DNA of 64,000 nt. Source: Atrina japonica. Lineage: Eukaryota; Mollusca; Bivalvia; Pterioida; Pinnidae. Below, piece after piece: positions 14,601-27,145 of the stretch; the first letter of the stretch is position 1; every line of letters starts with the position of its first letter. The stretch covers positions 252,001 through 316,000 of the forward strand of contig BROG01000248.1 of NCBI GenBank assembly GCA_030159075.1, in the 5' to 3' direction. The translations under genes and the position numbers were made by a program. The notes under the pieces are model-generated. The model had not been told where the DNA came from, searched no databases, and saw only the letters and a program-made list of their open reading frames with translations.

Positions 14601-15005
14601 TAATAACAGAATGCTGCTGATTTCATGTGAAGAGTTCACATAAGAAATCCTTTTCAGCATAAGGTTTTGGTCATCTACTTGAAAGGTGATAACTTGAAAG
14701 TCATCGACCGATACACAAACTTAGCAGCATCTGTGAATGATAGTAAACTAGTCATTATTTACTTTTATATATATTTGTTTTTTTGTCCAGTGTCTATCTC
14801 TGTACTGCTTTGTTGAAACTTACAATTGACATAGTGTGAGTATGACCTAACTTGTGAGTATATTCATGATATTTTGTAAATCATGCGTAGGATAATCCAT
14901 CTTAAATGGAAAAATGTAAATGTTTTGAAATATAATTTCTAAGTGTCTTCGGCAGTAGCAGCAAATAAGACATTGATTGGATTTCATTTGGAGATGACTT
15001 AAGTG

Positions 15006-15027
15006 AATAAAAAATAACTGGAATAAA
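15006..15027 (+). terminator. Candidate polyadenylation signals of the SOAT gene
   Basis: Two AATAAA hexamers (15006-15011 and 15022-15027) lie about 400 bp after the SOAT stop codon and are the first ones seen downstream of it. The 3' UTR would then be about 430-450 nt. Position and motif only; later AATAAA sites exist (for example near 16833). Confidence 0.4.
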
Positions 15028-15896
15028 GTCATGGAATGATATAAAATTTAATGAAGTCAAACTTGTCTGAGAGTCCATTTTACTAATTTATTTTTTAGAA
15101 ATTTATATCTTGCAAATAAATGTTAGTTTGATATAAGTTGAATATAACAAAATTTAATTTACAACATGTGCCATGCTATTCTTAGTTCAGGAAGTTAAAA
15201 GTTTATTTGTATATACAACTGAACCTGGCTTAAAGACCACCTCAGTTAGGAGAACACCCCACATTTAAGACTATGTCTTCATTCTCTTGAATATTTGTTA
15301 TGAAATATAAATAATACTAAACCCTCACGTAAGAGACCACCTTCCTACTCAGACCACTTTGATTCAGTCACTTATGTGGTCTTAATAGCTAAGTTCTACA
15401 GTTTATACTTTTGGTTATACGTTGTACTTTTGTTTCTCATTCATTGTTAATTCTTATCAGATTAACACATTTACCAAAAAAAATAACAACTTAAAACCAG
15501 CAATGAAAAGAAATTGATGAAAGATGAAGTAACGCTCGCCATGCTCAGTTGAGTTTTATGATATGAAGCATAATATTCAAGTTGAATTAATACTCAAAAT
15601 CTTGGGGCCAGTTTTATGAAATGTCCTAAATCTTAGACACGGTCTTAGGACCTGGCTTACGATCAGTATACAATAACAAAGGAATGGGACTTGTAACTTG
15701 CGACTAAATCAGATCAGGTCTTTATGACTACCCAGTGCTGTGCGTAGACCTTGGTTGTTTTTGTATATGTCATAATTCATCTTTGTAAATTTTGCAAGTA
15801 AAAGTATTCATAAACTATCAGGATCCTATTTGAAAATATGCAAATGTACCTTATGACTTGATATACTGTTGATAAAACGGTCATAAGTTTTGTCTG

Positions 15897-16260
15897 AAAG
15901 GGGCATTAGCTGTGTTTAACAAAAATAATTATTTCAGTTTTTTCTACTTTTACTACTTGTACTTGATGTGCATTAACAAATAAGAGCTATACATAGTCAT
16001 AAAAAAAATCTTATATTTCTATATATTTTGTGAAAATTAGGTCAGGTCCAGTCTGGTTTTCATTTACAAATAATCAGGTTGAGTTAATCAATTGCAAGCG
16101 AAAAAGTGCCATACCTGGGTTTCTGAAGCAATTTTCACAAAATATATAGGGTTGTAAGAATTGTCATGCCTAGGTATATCTCTTTTTTGTTATTGTTTAT
16201 CAATGTAAGTAATAAAAAAGGAGAAATAAATATAGGAAAAAACACATATGTCCCTTTAAG
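15897..16260. mobile_element. MITE family B, copy 1
   Basis: Ends AAAGGGGCATTAG ... ATGTCCCTTTAA are inverted, with inner arms CTACTTTTACTACTTGTACT against AAGTAATAAAAAAGGA. The middle contains GGTCAGGTCCAGTCTGG and TTAATCAATTGCAAG. Related copies lie at 26205-26520 and, split, at 29890-31470. Confidence 0.7.
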
Positions 16261-16919
16261 ATCAAATTATTTAAGACTATTGACTTCTTTATAAAACAGT
16301 TCTGTGAGATTTTCATCTTGAGCTTGAAGTTTTGTATGTAGATATGTACATATTTTACAAAGAAATTGAAAATGAACAGATTTGTATTATTACAATACCT
16401 GAATCAGATGAGAATCATTGTGAATTATAATTTTTGCTTTTGTCTATATGTAAATATACTTTCTATTGCATTTTGTTCTTTTTGTTTATTTTTCTCCCAG
16501 ATTTTAGAATTCCCATAGTGATCATTTACGTAAGATGAATTATGTTGTCCCATTTTTTAAATATCTTGAAACTTTCCCTAGCTGTTGGTGTGAAATAGTT
16601 CCACAATGATGTTATTTTCTGAAATCTGTATTCATCACAGTTTTGGTTCCAGCAATTTCTGTAAAATGTGCCTTTTTCTCATATAATGTTTTCATTGTTT
16701 TTTCATTCACGGTCATATGCATAAATTTACTTTACATTTTAGGATTAATTATACAGAAATTGACCACCCTGATTTTCTACATGCTCTATGCTTTTATGTC
16801 ACAAATGCAATCATGCAGCTAAGCAAGTCTCAATAAAACAGTTACCTATTCATAATTATGAATATTTCCATTAGATATGATAAAATTGTTCCTCTGAGCT
16901 GTTTTATGAGGTATTCATT

Positions 16920-17025
16920 TGTGTCATGTGATCAAAAGAAATGTACATTTGTACATTGGTCATGTGACCTGAGCCGTATACATTGGTCATGTGATCTTAG
17001 CATGCACTTTTGTCATTTGATCTAC
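16920..17025 (+). repeat. Cluster of TCATGTGA motifs
   Basis: GTCATGTGAT/C occurs three times in 75 bp (about 16923, 16958, 16988), with a fourth degenerate GTCATTTGATC. Part is a short tandem duplication around CATTGGTCATGTGA. TCATGTGA is the M-box bound by MITF/TFE-type bHLH-ZIP factors, but the cluster may be only a small repeat. Confidence 0.5.
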
Positions 17026-17366
17026 TTAATTTTTGTCACAAAACCATTCTGTTTTTGTAAATTTTAAAATTATTTAGCCTATGTATTTTCACAACAGAAA
17101 TTTATCAAGTCCACAGTGTAGTAATGTCATTCTGGTGGAACTTCATCACATTCCCAGCAAACTTTATTCTATTCCTTTTACACTTCTTAATGAGCTTTTT
17201 CAGGAAGCAAGAATGAACTACAACATGGATTCTTCAACATCAGAATACACACTGAACTCTGTTATAATGGACATTGCTTATCACAGACTGTTACACACGT
17301 TACAAACAATAACTGTTCTGAATAGAAACATCTTTTCCTTAAATTTAAATTTTCAAATAAACGCAC

Positions 17367-17760
17367 TTGCATTTCATAAATCACAAAAGCTATTCACCCT
17401 GCATTTTTAAAGATTCAAGCTATTCATATTACAAACACCCAGCATCAGATTCAAGGGTTTTGCAGTGCGTAGACATCGGCCATCTTCTACATAACACCGT
17501 CACTTGTTCATGTGCATCATCTCCCTTCAAGTATAATCCTATCGAGCATGTCATCACTGGCTACGTTTCTATTGTTGAAAACGAAAACCTCAAAAATTAA
17601 TTTTAAGAGGTTAAAAACACTGTTAAGCCCATTCTTTTAATTGGCAACAAAATTTCAGTTTAGTTATGAATTTTGTCGAAGATTATGCCAGACGATGGGC
17701 CAAAAATGAAGATGTGGAACCAGACACTTTGTCTGAATGGCTAAAAGCTATACGATGGTC
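17367..17760 (+). pseudogene. Decayed retroelement ORF (C-terminal fragments)
   Basis: Two short stretches look like the C-terminal part of a family of invertebrate reverse-transcriptase-linked ORFs: CASSPFKYNPIEHVITG with VSIVENENL (about 17510-17590), and DYARRWAKNEDVEPDTLSEW followed by LKAIR (17666-17757). They are in the expected order but in different frames and separated by stops. No RT core is seen. Assignment rests on a remembered family pattern (P..HVITG, then ARxWAK....DTLSEW). Confidence 0.45.
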
Positions 17761-18547
17761 CGTGTTTTTTCCATTTATTACCAGATTTGTACATATATGC
17801 TGGACATTCTAAAGATTTATACTTTGGTATTTGAGATTTGTTATATTCACACATGTACTTCTGAGAAAACTATAATGATAATCATTTGAACAAAAATCTA
17901 AATATATCAATAATATTGATAACGTCTGTAGGCATTATGTAAATTAACAAGCAGGAAGTAGTTGGCAGCTTTCTGCACATATTTCGGAAGTTTTGATTTC
18001 TTTATGTCCTCATTGATTTCATCTTCCACCCTTAACAACTTGCCACCACCATTTAACGAAAAATAAAATGATTGTGGCATATTTCAACAAAGGAAATTGT
18101 GCAATAAGTGATAAGCAATGTTTAACATTTATAGAAATAAGTGTCTGTATTGTAAGTAAAGTCTTAAATGCCTTTAACTCACCAACCCCTGAAAAATAAT
18201 GGACTCTTATGTAAATCAATTACCTTAGACCTGTCCAAATGTGTTTTTAGGGATGAATAAGTTAATTTGGTCTGACTCCTTTTTGTGATAATTGTATTAA
18301 AATTGTAAAATTCCTTTTGTATGTTAGAGGGCATTTTAATTTTGTATATTACCAGTTTTTGTTTTATTGATATTTCGATTCATGATAATTATGCAACAAA
18401 CTATTTGCTTATGTGGGTAATTTACAGATTTGAGGGATTTCATTAAAATGTTTAAGAGGAATGCCTTGAGTGGTGTAAGGATATATAAAAAATAGTGGTG
18501 CTGTTTTCCTGTAATATAGATATGATTTTCCTCTTAATTGTATTCTG

Positions 18548-18979
18548 ATTACCTGAAGCCAAGATTATTGGACTATTGTTTACCTGAAGTCAATACTATT
18601 GTTTGATTGATTACCTGAAGTCAAAATTATTGTATTCTGATTACCTGAAGCCAAGATTATTGCACTATTGATTACCTGAAGTCAATACTATTGTATGATT
18701 GATTACCTGAAGTCAAGATTATTGTATTATTGATTACCTGAAGTCAATACTATTGTATGATTGATTACCTGAAGTCAAGATTATTGTGCTAGTGATTACC
18801 TGAAGTCAGGATTGTTGTATGATTGATTACCTGAAGTCAAGATTATTATACTATTGATTACCTGAAGTCAATATTATTGTATGATTGATTACCTGAAGTC
18901 AGGATTGTTGTATGATTGATTACCTGAAGTCAAGATTACTGTACTATTGATTACCTGAAGTCAGGATTATTGTATGTTG
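18548..18979 (+). repeat. 31-bp minisatellite, 14 copies, alternating A/B units
   Basis: Unit starts ATTACCTGAAGTCAA. Fourteen copies were counted. Units ending CTATTG/TATTATTG tend to alternate with units ending GTATGATTG, giving a 62-bp higher-order period. Copies differ at few positions, so the array is young. No spacers of a CRISPR type. Confidence 0.9.
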
Positions 18980-19954
18980 AACATGCACAAACACGAGGTT
19001 GTTGTTGTTCATTATATTTTTCCACTGCAATTTTTCCATTGTGTAGTATCATGATATGACATTGTAAAAAATCTGAAACAAAAACAAAAAATATAGGGTC
19101 CGATACGAGTTACCATTCATATCACATTTATGATATGAGTGTTTGAATTTTCCATTTTGTGAGCCTCTGGTGAGCAAAAATGGATCATAACAAGTATCAT
19201 AGATGTGATATGAATGGAAACTCCAGACAGATTTTTTTATCATATGATCAAGCATATGCAATATAAACGGCATTTTCTGATGACTGGGGATGATTTCACT
19301 TATTCTCCTTTCTGTCAAGTTGACCAAATTGTTCCAAATAGGTAAAATACTTGCACATGAATAAGTGCACAAAACAAATTGTAAATATTGCTTATATTTG
19401 AATACATACATTTAGCCTACTTTTCAAATTATTATTTGTATCGAAGCATACTTCTTGGATGTTGAAATAAGCATAATTGCCAACTTGAATACAACAAAAT
19501 TTTAAAGTCATCTGCACAACAAGTTTTATTCGATTGTCTCCATTCAAGTTCAAGTGACATCAAAAACACCAAGTGATATCATCGCCAACTTTCAGATGAA
19601 TGAAGTGACGTCATTGCTAACCTTCAGATGAATGAAGTCTGCATACGTAGTGAATAAAATTAGTTCAGTTTTCTGCACATTAACCAATCAAATGACTGCT
19701 AGGCTTTATTATACGTGTTACATATAAAAAAAATTTGTAATCTGTTATGAAGCTGCATAACACACAGACCATATGAAAAAGTATTTTTTGTAATTTTTTC
19801 CAAGTAATATACAACAGACCCTTTTATATTTGACAAAAATATAAATTTACCTGCAGGAGTTAATTTCTAGGAATGCACATTTTACCCCTAGGAAGTTATG
19901 TGCATTTTACCCCTAGGAATAAAAAATTGACCTCTAGGAATAAGCAGATGACCT

Positions 19955-20170
19955 CCAGGACAGTTGACCTGTAAACCTAATCAGTTGATCTGTAAACCAA
20001 ACAGTTGGTCTGTAAAACTAAACAGTTGACCTGTAAACCCAATCAGTTGAACTGTAAAACTAAATAGTTGATCTGTAGGGTTTAACAGTTGACTTCAACA
20101 TTTGTTCTAGGGTTAAATAGTTGACCTCTAGAAAGAAGCAGTTGACCTCTAGTAATAAGTATTTGACCTT
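19955..20170 (+). repeat. About 22-bp degenerate tandem repeat CAGTTGACCTGTAAA
   Basis: Around ten copies of (A)CAGTTGACCTGTAAAACTAA with C/T and G/A changes, bordered by ATTTTACCCCTAGGAA-type duplicates (19880-19930) and GTTGACCTCTAG units. Non-coding. Confidence 0.8.
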
Positions 20171-22675
20171 GCAGTTCATCTCTGTATTATTACATCTTTA
20201 TGACTTTTTTTTTACTTTTAGTTCTCTATATTTTGTATTTTTGTGTACTCTGCTCACTAGAATGAAAAATTATGAAGCTATGTCCATGTTTTGATTTATG
20301 TTTACTGCATTTTTATTAAACTGAATTTAATTAGTCTATTTAGTAGTACTCTTTGTACGATTTTAGCTCTTGCTGTTGAACACCATGTTAAATTCCTCTT
20401 ATCTATTTTCTGTTCAAATGTTAATGTATACTTGTTACCCAGTCTTGTAATATTTAGCAGATGTTTGCAGAACAGAGAGAGTGTATTTTTAGAGATATGG
20501 CACATGGATTCTTCCAAAATAATTTACTTTTCTGGAATATAGTGTTTCTCAAACATGTCTTGTTTTTAAAGTGATGGTGCTTGCATTTTCACAGGAGGAC
20601 AATGATAATGACACTGGTCTCTATTCTGTTCAAACGTGGAATGGCCTGACAAAACAGATGGATTGTTCTTGATATTACAATCCAGTCTATAAAGAATTTA
20701 CTGGGTCTTTTTGTATGTTTAAGAATTTTCCCCTCTTGATTATCGACATTTTGACATATTATCATTAAATTATATGACCACCTTGAAAAACATGTGATGT
20801 TTTTTACACAAATGAAAAAAAAGCAAACTTCTTTGTTCAACATTTTCTGGATTTTCACAATAAGCACTGACTCTGGAACATGGTACTGGTTAACAGGAAA
20901 GTCACCATTTTTTTAATCCATGATTTAAAAGTACTGAGTAGTTTATGCCTACATTTACTTATCTGAACCATCAATGACATAGCTGAGGTTAAATCTACTT
21001 ATCTGTAACCTTAATAGCATATAGCTTAGGTTGTATCTACTTACTTGTAAGAAACCTCAGTAACATGTTGTTGAGTTCCCTCAATTACATCTACTACATT
21101 TACCTCTCTTTAACCTCTGTTATATATATTATGAGTTTCTGTTTACTTATGGATAACAATTTCTTCAAAATAAATATTCTTACTTATCCTTGCCCTCACA
21201 TTAACATATGGTTATATCTACTTATGCATATACTTAGGTATAAAGTTGACATTGTGTCTACATAGCAATGGCTGCAGATATCTTGTTACAGGTGTCCTTT
21301 TAGCTATGACCTCCAAACAGTTTTTCAGGAGTGCTGTCCTCAGATGTAATGTTTAAAATGATAAAGTTATATCTACATGCCCATGTCCTTTCATTTGCAA
21401 GTGCAAAATATAATAGAAATTATTATTTCTAAAATATATATTTTACCTTTATGTTGCATTAATGAATGTATTATTCATAACCAGACATGGTTAGTATATA
21501 TTTCTGTATTGCTGTCACTCACTTTGAAATTCTTTTTATTTTTTAATAATTATAAGATATCTATATTGTTTCTGAGTGCAATTTATTCTGTATATTGTTG
21601 AGCGTGTCAACAGTCAAACAGTTATTGAGAAATGATGTTCTGATATGTAATGTCTATAATGATTAATTTAAATCTAAATACCCATGTCATTTCATTGGCA
21701 ACTGCTAAATATAATGAAAATTATTATTCCATTATACCTAAAATATATTTTTTTACCTTTATGTTACATTTATGAATAGAACCAGACAAGGTTAGTATAA
21801 GGTATAGATATTTCTCTTTTGCTGTCATTCCCTCTGCAGTACTTTTTATTTTTAGTAATTATGATTGAATATTCGTATTATTTATAAGTGCACTTTATTC
21901 TGTTTTATGTGACCGTTATCATTATGATTACTCGGAATTATTAGGAAGTATTGATTCTAAATTCTACGGCTCTAAATTCTGAGAATGGACATAACCATTT
22001 TTTGATATGGGCATGTCCAAAGTGACCTCAGAGGTTTATATATATATATATAAAATTTCCATTTACTGGGATATCTGATTGCAAATATGACCAGATTGTC
22101 AGTAGTAGATGCTTCTTTTTCCAGGTGATCTTTCTTCAGAGTTTTCAATCGCCCTATATTTATCATTTTTTTGTATTTGTATATTGCCTTATGGGTGATG
22201 CTACAGTTTACACTAAGGTATAAACTTCTAATGATGTAGGTTGCAGTTGACCACCATTTCACTAACTTTTGAATGAGTAGTTTATAGTAATACTCTCCAG
22301 AGCAACTTCTTTTATCATCATTTTAGCATGTTCAAATTGCTACATATTTCGTTATCATTTGATATAATACAACAGACCTCCACGACAACTTAATATCATA
22401 AAGAATTCTCATGTGGTCAGTAATATACAAAGCTCTTCACTAATATAATTGTCAGGGCGAATATATGACTAGGTCATTTCTTTAGATACAGGTTCCATAT
22501 CTGTTCATTAAACAATACTTTGCAATGTTAAGTGTGTTTTAAAACAAAACCAAACCAAGCATACAGTACTTTGCAAATAATTGTGACCTTGCCTTGTTGT
22601 GTTTGTTCACCTCAATAGTCTTCCTCAAGTTTGTACCTTTTCTGTTGTAGCCTTTTTGTTATTCCACCAAGATCA

Positions 22676-23063
22676 GGACCGAAGTAACTAAATTTACTCA
22701 AAACTCAAGTTCAAATTTTATTTCACTCTTTGGACTACATAATCTTTTGTAAAACTTTTGGGTGTGAGTATATAGGAAATTATAAGTTTTCATCTTTTAC
22801 ATATAAATTTTTGCGTCACACTTATGATTTTCCTGTGAAAAAATGAATAAAATACTTTGAGTACTTTAAATTTGAGTATGTACTCAAACAATTTTTAATA
22901 TTTGTAAAGTTTTCATTAAAATGAGCAATAATTTTGATTATCATTTACAAACGAATACCATCAATATACAAACATGTCCAATTACAAAAATTAATTTGCA
23001 ATGTTTTTACCTTAAATTCTTAGTTAGTTGAGCTTGAGTATGAGTGAATTAGGTGACTTCGGA
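22676..23063. mobile_element. MITE family C, intact copy
   Basis: Starts GGACCGAAGTAACTAAATTT and ends with the inverted counterpart AATTAGGTGACTTCGGACAC; the arms (about 40 bp) continue with ACTCAAAACTCAAG against CTTGAGTATGAGT. About 388 bp, AT-rich, non-coding. The second copy at 37408-38563 is disrupted. Confidence 0.8.
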
Positions 23064-25084
23064 CACATATCTTATTATTTCTCATCCGTCTGTCCTCAAA
23101 TGTCAACAAGATCTGATATGTTGCTTTATAACAGTACAAATTAGAATGAGGGCATTATGACGGACATTTGGCAATATTACCCGAGTTATAGGACTTTGAA
23201 ATAATTATGAATGACTTAGTCTTGTTGACACAGTGCTTCCAAACAGATCTTGATGTTCTTTTTTATACACAGTATCAAATCATGCCCATATTTCCAAATG
23301 TTAGGTATATCTGTACTTTTGTTGTTGTAGCCCTTCAGTTTAAAGCCACCTTTCCTTTGGCGCTGTGACTTTAGATCGCAAAATATTGCAAATTCTTGTA
23401 AACTTTGCAACATTGCCACAGTAATTAGTGATCTCTTGATGTCATTTTGCCGTCCAATTTTATAGGACCACACTTATTATCCATAAGTAGATCATGAATA
23501 ATACTAGGTTTAACTGTGAAATAGTTTGTGATATATTTCAGGTATCAAAATATTTGTAATAAGCTTAAATATGTTGAATGTTCAAACTTTTGCACTGTTT
23601 CTTTTAAAAGTATGTTTTGTGAAGTAAATACAAAATTAAGAACTGTAATAAAATTCCGTGTCTGAATACACTAGAGTTAAATATTTATTATTGAACTGTA
23701 GATTTCTCATCCATTTCATTTGTCATAATTTATGAATTATTATTACAACTTAACATTTCAACCCAAATTCCTCTATAGAATTCTAACTATAAAATGTAAA
23801 TGGATTGTTATTTTCCAGTTAGGAAATAGTTGATAGTCAAATTAATTGTGCTCTGTCATTCTGTTTAAGATTTCTATTTTTTGTAATCCAACATGCCGGC
23901 TGGTATAAAGTTACAGAGTTTTATACAGTGAAGAAAAATAAACTTTCCAGCAATTGACAAATTAATGTATCTTTTTATTGTACAAAGCAGTATTTTTTAC
24001 AAACGATTTACATTGATGTTTGACACTGTCAAATTAATTCCCCGTTTGTTTTGTTGAGTACTTCTGTATAATAGTTGTTCTTTGATAGTAAATTTTGCTT
24101 TTAATATGATTTAGAGTATTACCACTTCAATATATACCATTCAAGGTAATGTGTGCGAGGCCACACACACACACACACAGAGTTATAAACATAAAGAGAT
24201 GTTATACTTACATTTCATACAGGCAACTTAAATGGGTTTATTATTCATGATTATATTTTTGTCTTATGAGATCTTTTTGAATCTCAAAATAAAGAAATAG
24301 AGTTTTAGATCAATGTTAAAAAGGAATTTTCAAAACATTGTATTTTCTTCAATTAAAATAAATACTCTAAGAAGGGTCATAAGATTTGTAGAAAATAATT
24401 ATATTTGTACATATGAAATTAACCACACTGAAAGCTTTTACGTAGTACAAAACTCATTATAGATGAGTTCAACAGAACGTTATTTTTGAACAAAAGTATA
24501 TTTATATTCATCGTTACAAATGTTATTTACACTTAATAAGTAAACCTTTTGTTAATTGAAGGACATTTAGAATTGACGAGTAAATTGTTGTAATGATCTT
24601 ATAAGAGTTATAAGTGCGTGTAAATATAAATTCGGTGTGCAATGCAAATAAACAGGTATTGAACTATTTGATGTAAGATCTTTGTTGTTTTTCGGATTAA
24701 AAGAGTGATGCTTTTCACTGACATCTGGCAATACAAGTGGGACACTGATGTACAACTTAGATCACACTAGTAATTATATTTCTCTGTCGACATTTCATTT
24801 GGTACAATGAGTCCAGTGACTGCGTTCCATGGTGCTTTGGACGGTGAGTAGCAAAAATAGACAGGAATGGCAGATGATCCGAAATGATACACAATTCTGG
24901 GTACATAAACTGGCAATTGATGACGTTTTTCTAAATGACAATATCAGTGACATATATAACATGTGTTATATGTCTCTGATAATGTAGTCCTTGACAAAAT
25001 AGAACAGGTATTATGTCCCTCAGACGAAGTTTGGAAGACACTGTGTTTGCTGTTTATACTATCTTACGTGACGATTTCTCTGGA

Positions 25085-25625
25085 ACTACCCAACAGATGC
25101 TAATGAAACTTCATGGGATGATAGGTTTGGATGTGTAGATGTGCACTTTGTATATGACTTTATCCAAAATGGTGTCTATAGCAAACCGAAGTTTCTGATT
25201 TGTTGAAATTTGTCTGCACATTTTCTACGCGATGGACTCAAAGAAAATTTCATATTATTTATAGATTTGGGTGTGCACATGTGCATTTTGTATGTGACGT
25301 CATAAAATGGCGTTTTTAACAAATCGATGCTTCTGATTGGTCAAAATTTCAACATTTTCTTATTTTTATGAAATTGTGAATTTACAGGTATGAATGGATT
25401 TCCATTTCAATGGTACGGTTGCCGTCTCTGGCAAACCCAGGCAAGTTTCAGAATTGTTTGATTTTGATGAAATTTGGAATTTACAGGTATCAAGGGATTG
25501 CGATTTCAATCGTATGAGGTTTTTGTTCCTGTTTATGGCAAACTGAGGCTTTTGATTGGTAAAAATTTTGTCTGATCTTTGTGAGATTTGGAATTTACAG
25601 GTATCAATGGATTGCGATATCAATC
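25085..25625 (+). repeat. Tandem array with about 115-bp unit, about 4 copies
   Basis: Units contain GGAATTTACAGGTATCAA, TGGATTGCGATTTCAATCGT, CTGTTTATGGCAAAC and TTTTGATTGGTAAAAATTT. Copies at the left are more diverged. An antisense ORF with a repeated DTCKFQIS string is a product of the array. Confidence 0.75.
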
Positions 25626-26204
25626 GTATGGGTTCCATCACCGTAATTAGAACAATTGCGGATTAGATGTAATGGATGCTGCTTGGTATCGCCACAACTT
25701 CATCCACTGTTTGGGGACATCATGTAACAGTACCCTGTTACAATAAACCCTTGTTAGTTTTATTTCTGACCGCCCATGGGGATATGTCGGCTCACCTTCC
25801 GCATGGACTTGCAATCGGACATATTCCCGTGGACGATCAGAATAAACCTGGTAACTAATATGCAGTGGTTGTTACTCCTCAAATGTAAAGGAAGTATAGC
25901 CTCTTGAAATTGAAAAAGTTACCTCCGCCCACCATAGTGATACTTGTAATTATCCACTTAATTCAAATTTTATTTGGAAAAATAACAATCAATATTAACA
26001 TTAAATACATAAACATGAGATATTACACAATGTACAATATTCAAACATAGATTGTCGACGCACCGACTCTTTTATTTTAATGTTAGAATGATGTAAATAT
26101 CGAGGGAACATAAACATCTCGTTTACTAACAGTAAACTATTCGCAATGAATAAATAAACTGGAACTCTACAAGGTAAATAAGTAAAGGAGTCTAATTTGC
26201 GTTA

Positions 26205-26520
26205 ACTGTGTTTACCCGCAAAAGTATTTCGATATGTTCTACTTTTACTACTTGTACTTAATGTATGATAAGAGTTATAAACAGGCATTAAAAATATTAT
26301 ATTCCTGTGCATTTTGTTAAAATATGATCTGGTCCAGTGTAGTATACATATAAAATAGTAAGATTGAATTAATCAATTGCAAGTGAAAATTCTCAAGCAA
26401 TGTGCACAAAGTATACAAGAATTTAAGATTTGTATGCCTGTGTATATCTCTTCTTTGTATATTGTATATTTTTTATCAATCTAAGTAGTAAAAAAGGAAA
26501 GATTTTAAAAAAGAAAAGTT
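26205..26520. mobile_element. MITE family B, copy 2
   Basis: Same order of blocks as the copy at 15897: CTACTTTTACTACTTGTACT, TCTGGTCCAGTGTAGTA, TTAATCAATTGCAAGTGAAA, then AAGTAGTAAAAAAGGAAAG. About 70-75% alike by eye. Confidence 0.65.
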
Positions 26521-26778
26521 AATGTCACTATGATATTAACATGTCGTATGTCTGGTTTTAAAAAGAGTAGTAACTATGATTAATATACAAAGGCACAAGG
26601 AACGTGTCGTTTGGTTTAAGATGGAACTATAAATTATCAGGAACATAGAAGTTCTTTAAACACCTACAGAGATAAATAAAACTTATAATAATAAAAAATT
26701 ACAATCCAAGGTAAGACTAGTAGGTCCACATTTATCACCTAGGGAAAAAATATATCTTTGAACATTGCTGACCATACC

Positions 26779-26964
26779 ATAGGCGTCGGAAGCAAATTGA
26801 AAGTGGGGGGGGCTAAACCAACTCAAAACACACACACGCCAGAAGTGGGGGGGGGGGCTAAACCAACTTAAAACACCCAATTTTCAACACCTATGCCTAT
26901 CTTTGCAAAAAAGTGGGGGGGGCTAAGCCCCCCCCCCCTAGCCCCCCCGGCTCCGACGCCTATG
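26779..26964. mobile_element. MITE family D, copy 1
   Basis: Terminal inverted repeat ATAGGCGTCGGA ... TCCGACGCCTATG. Internally, duplicated AAGTGGGGGGGGCTAAACCA blocks and poly-G/poly-C runs that pair with each other. A second copy with near-identical interior is at 29389-29600. Confidence 0.85.
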
Positions 26965-27078
26965 CATACCACATGACTCACTCAATGTGGTTTGATTAGC
27001 GAGGTTGTATCTAAAGTGAGGGTCTGGATTAATTTAATATTTAACTTGAAACTTTCAAGAGAATTGATATTTACGGTC

Positions 27079-27084
27079 TTTATT
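27079..27084 (-). terminator. Candidate poly(A) signal of the phosphatase gene
   Basis: AATAAA on the minus strand about 60 bp after the phosphatase stop codon. It lies inside a copy of the GTCTGATTAGCGAGG dispersed repeat (26965-27125). Confidence 0.35.
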
Positions 27085-27145
27085 GTGAGGTGGTCGACTT
27101 AAAGAGATGGACTTTATACGAGGGTTCATTGTATTTCTATTTCAC

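Larger units (their letters stand above)
14601..17366. other. SOAT 3' flank with no gene seen
   Basis: Contains the presumed SOAT 3' UTR, one copy of the GTCTGATTAGCGAGG repeat family (15215-15400) and one MITE (15897-16260), described separately. No spliced or intact coding sequence recognised. Confidence 0.5.
17761..27078. other. Gene-poor interval of repeats
   Basis: Apart from the arrays and MITEs listed separately (18.5, 20.0, 22.7, 25.1, 26.2 and 26.8 kb) I see no supported gene. Open frames here are 60-120 codons, AT-driven, and lack splice sites or recognisable motifs. A short (CA)n run is at about 24161-24178. Confidence 0.5.

Noticed and set aside
18548..18979. CRISPR array
   Set aside because: Repeats are contiguous without unique spacers and the sequence is eukaryotic; it is a minisatellite.
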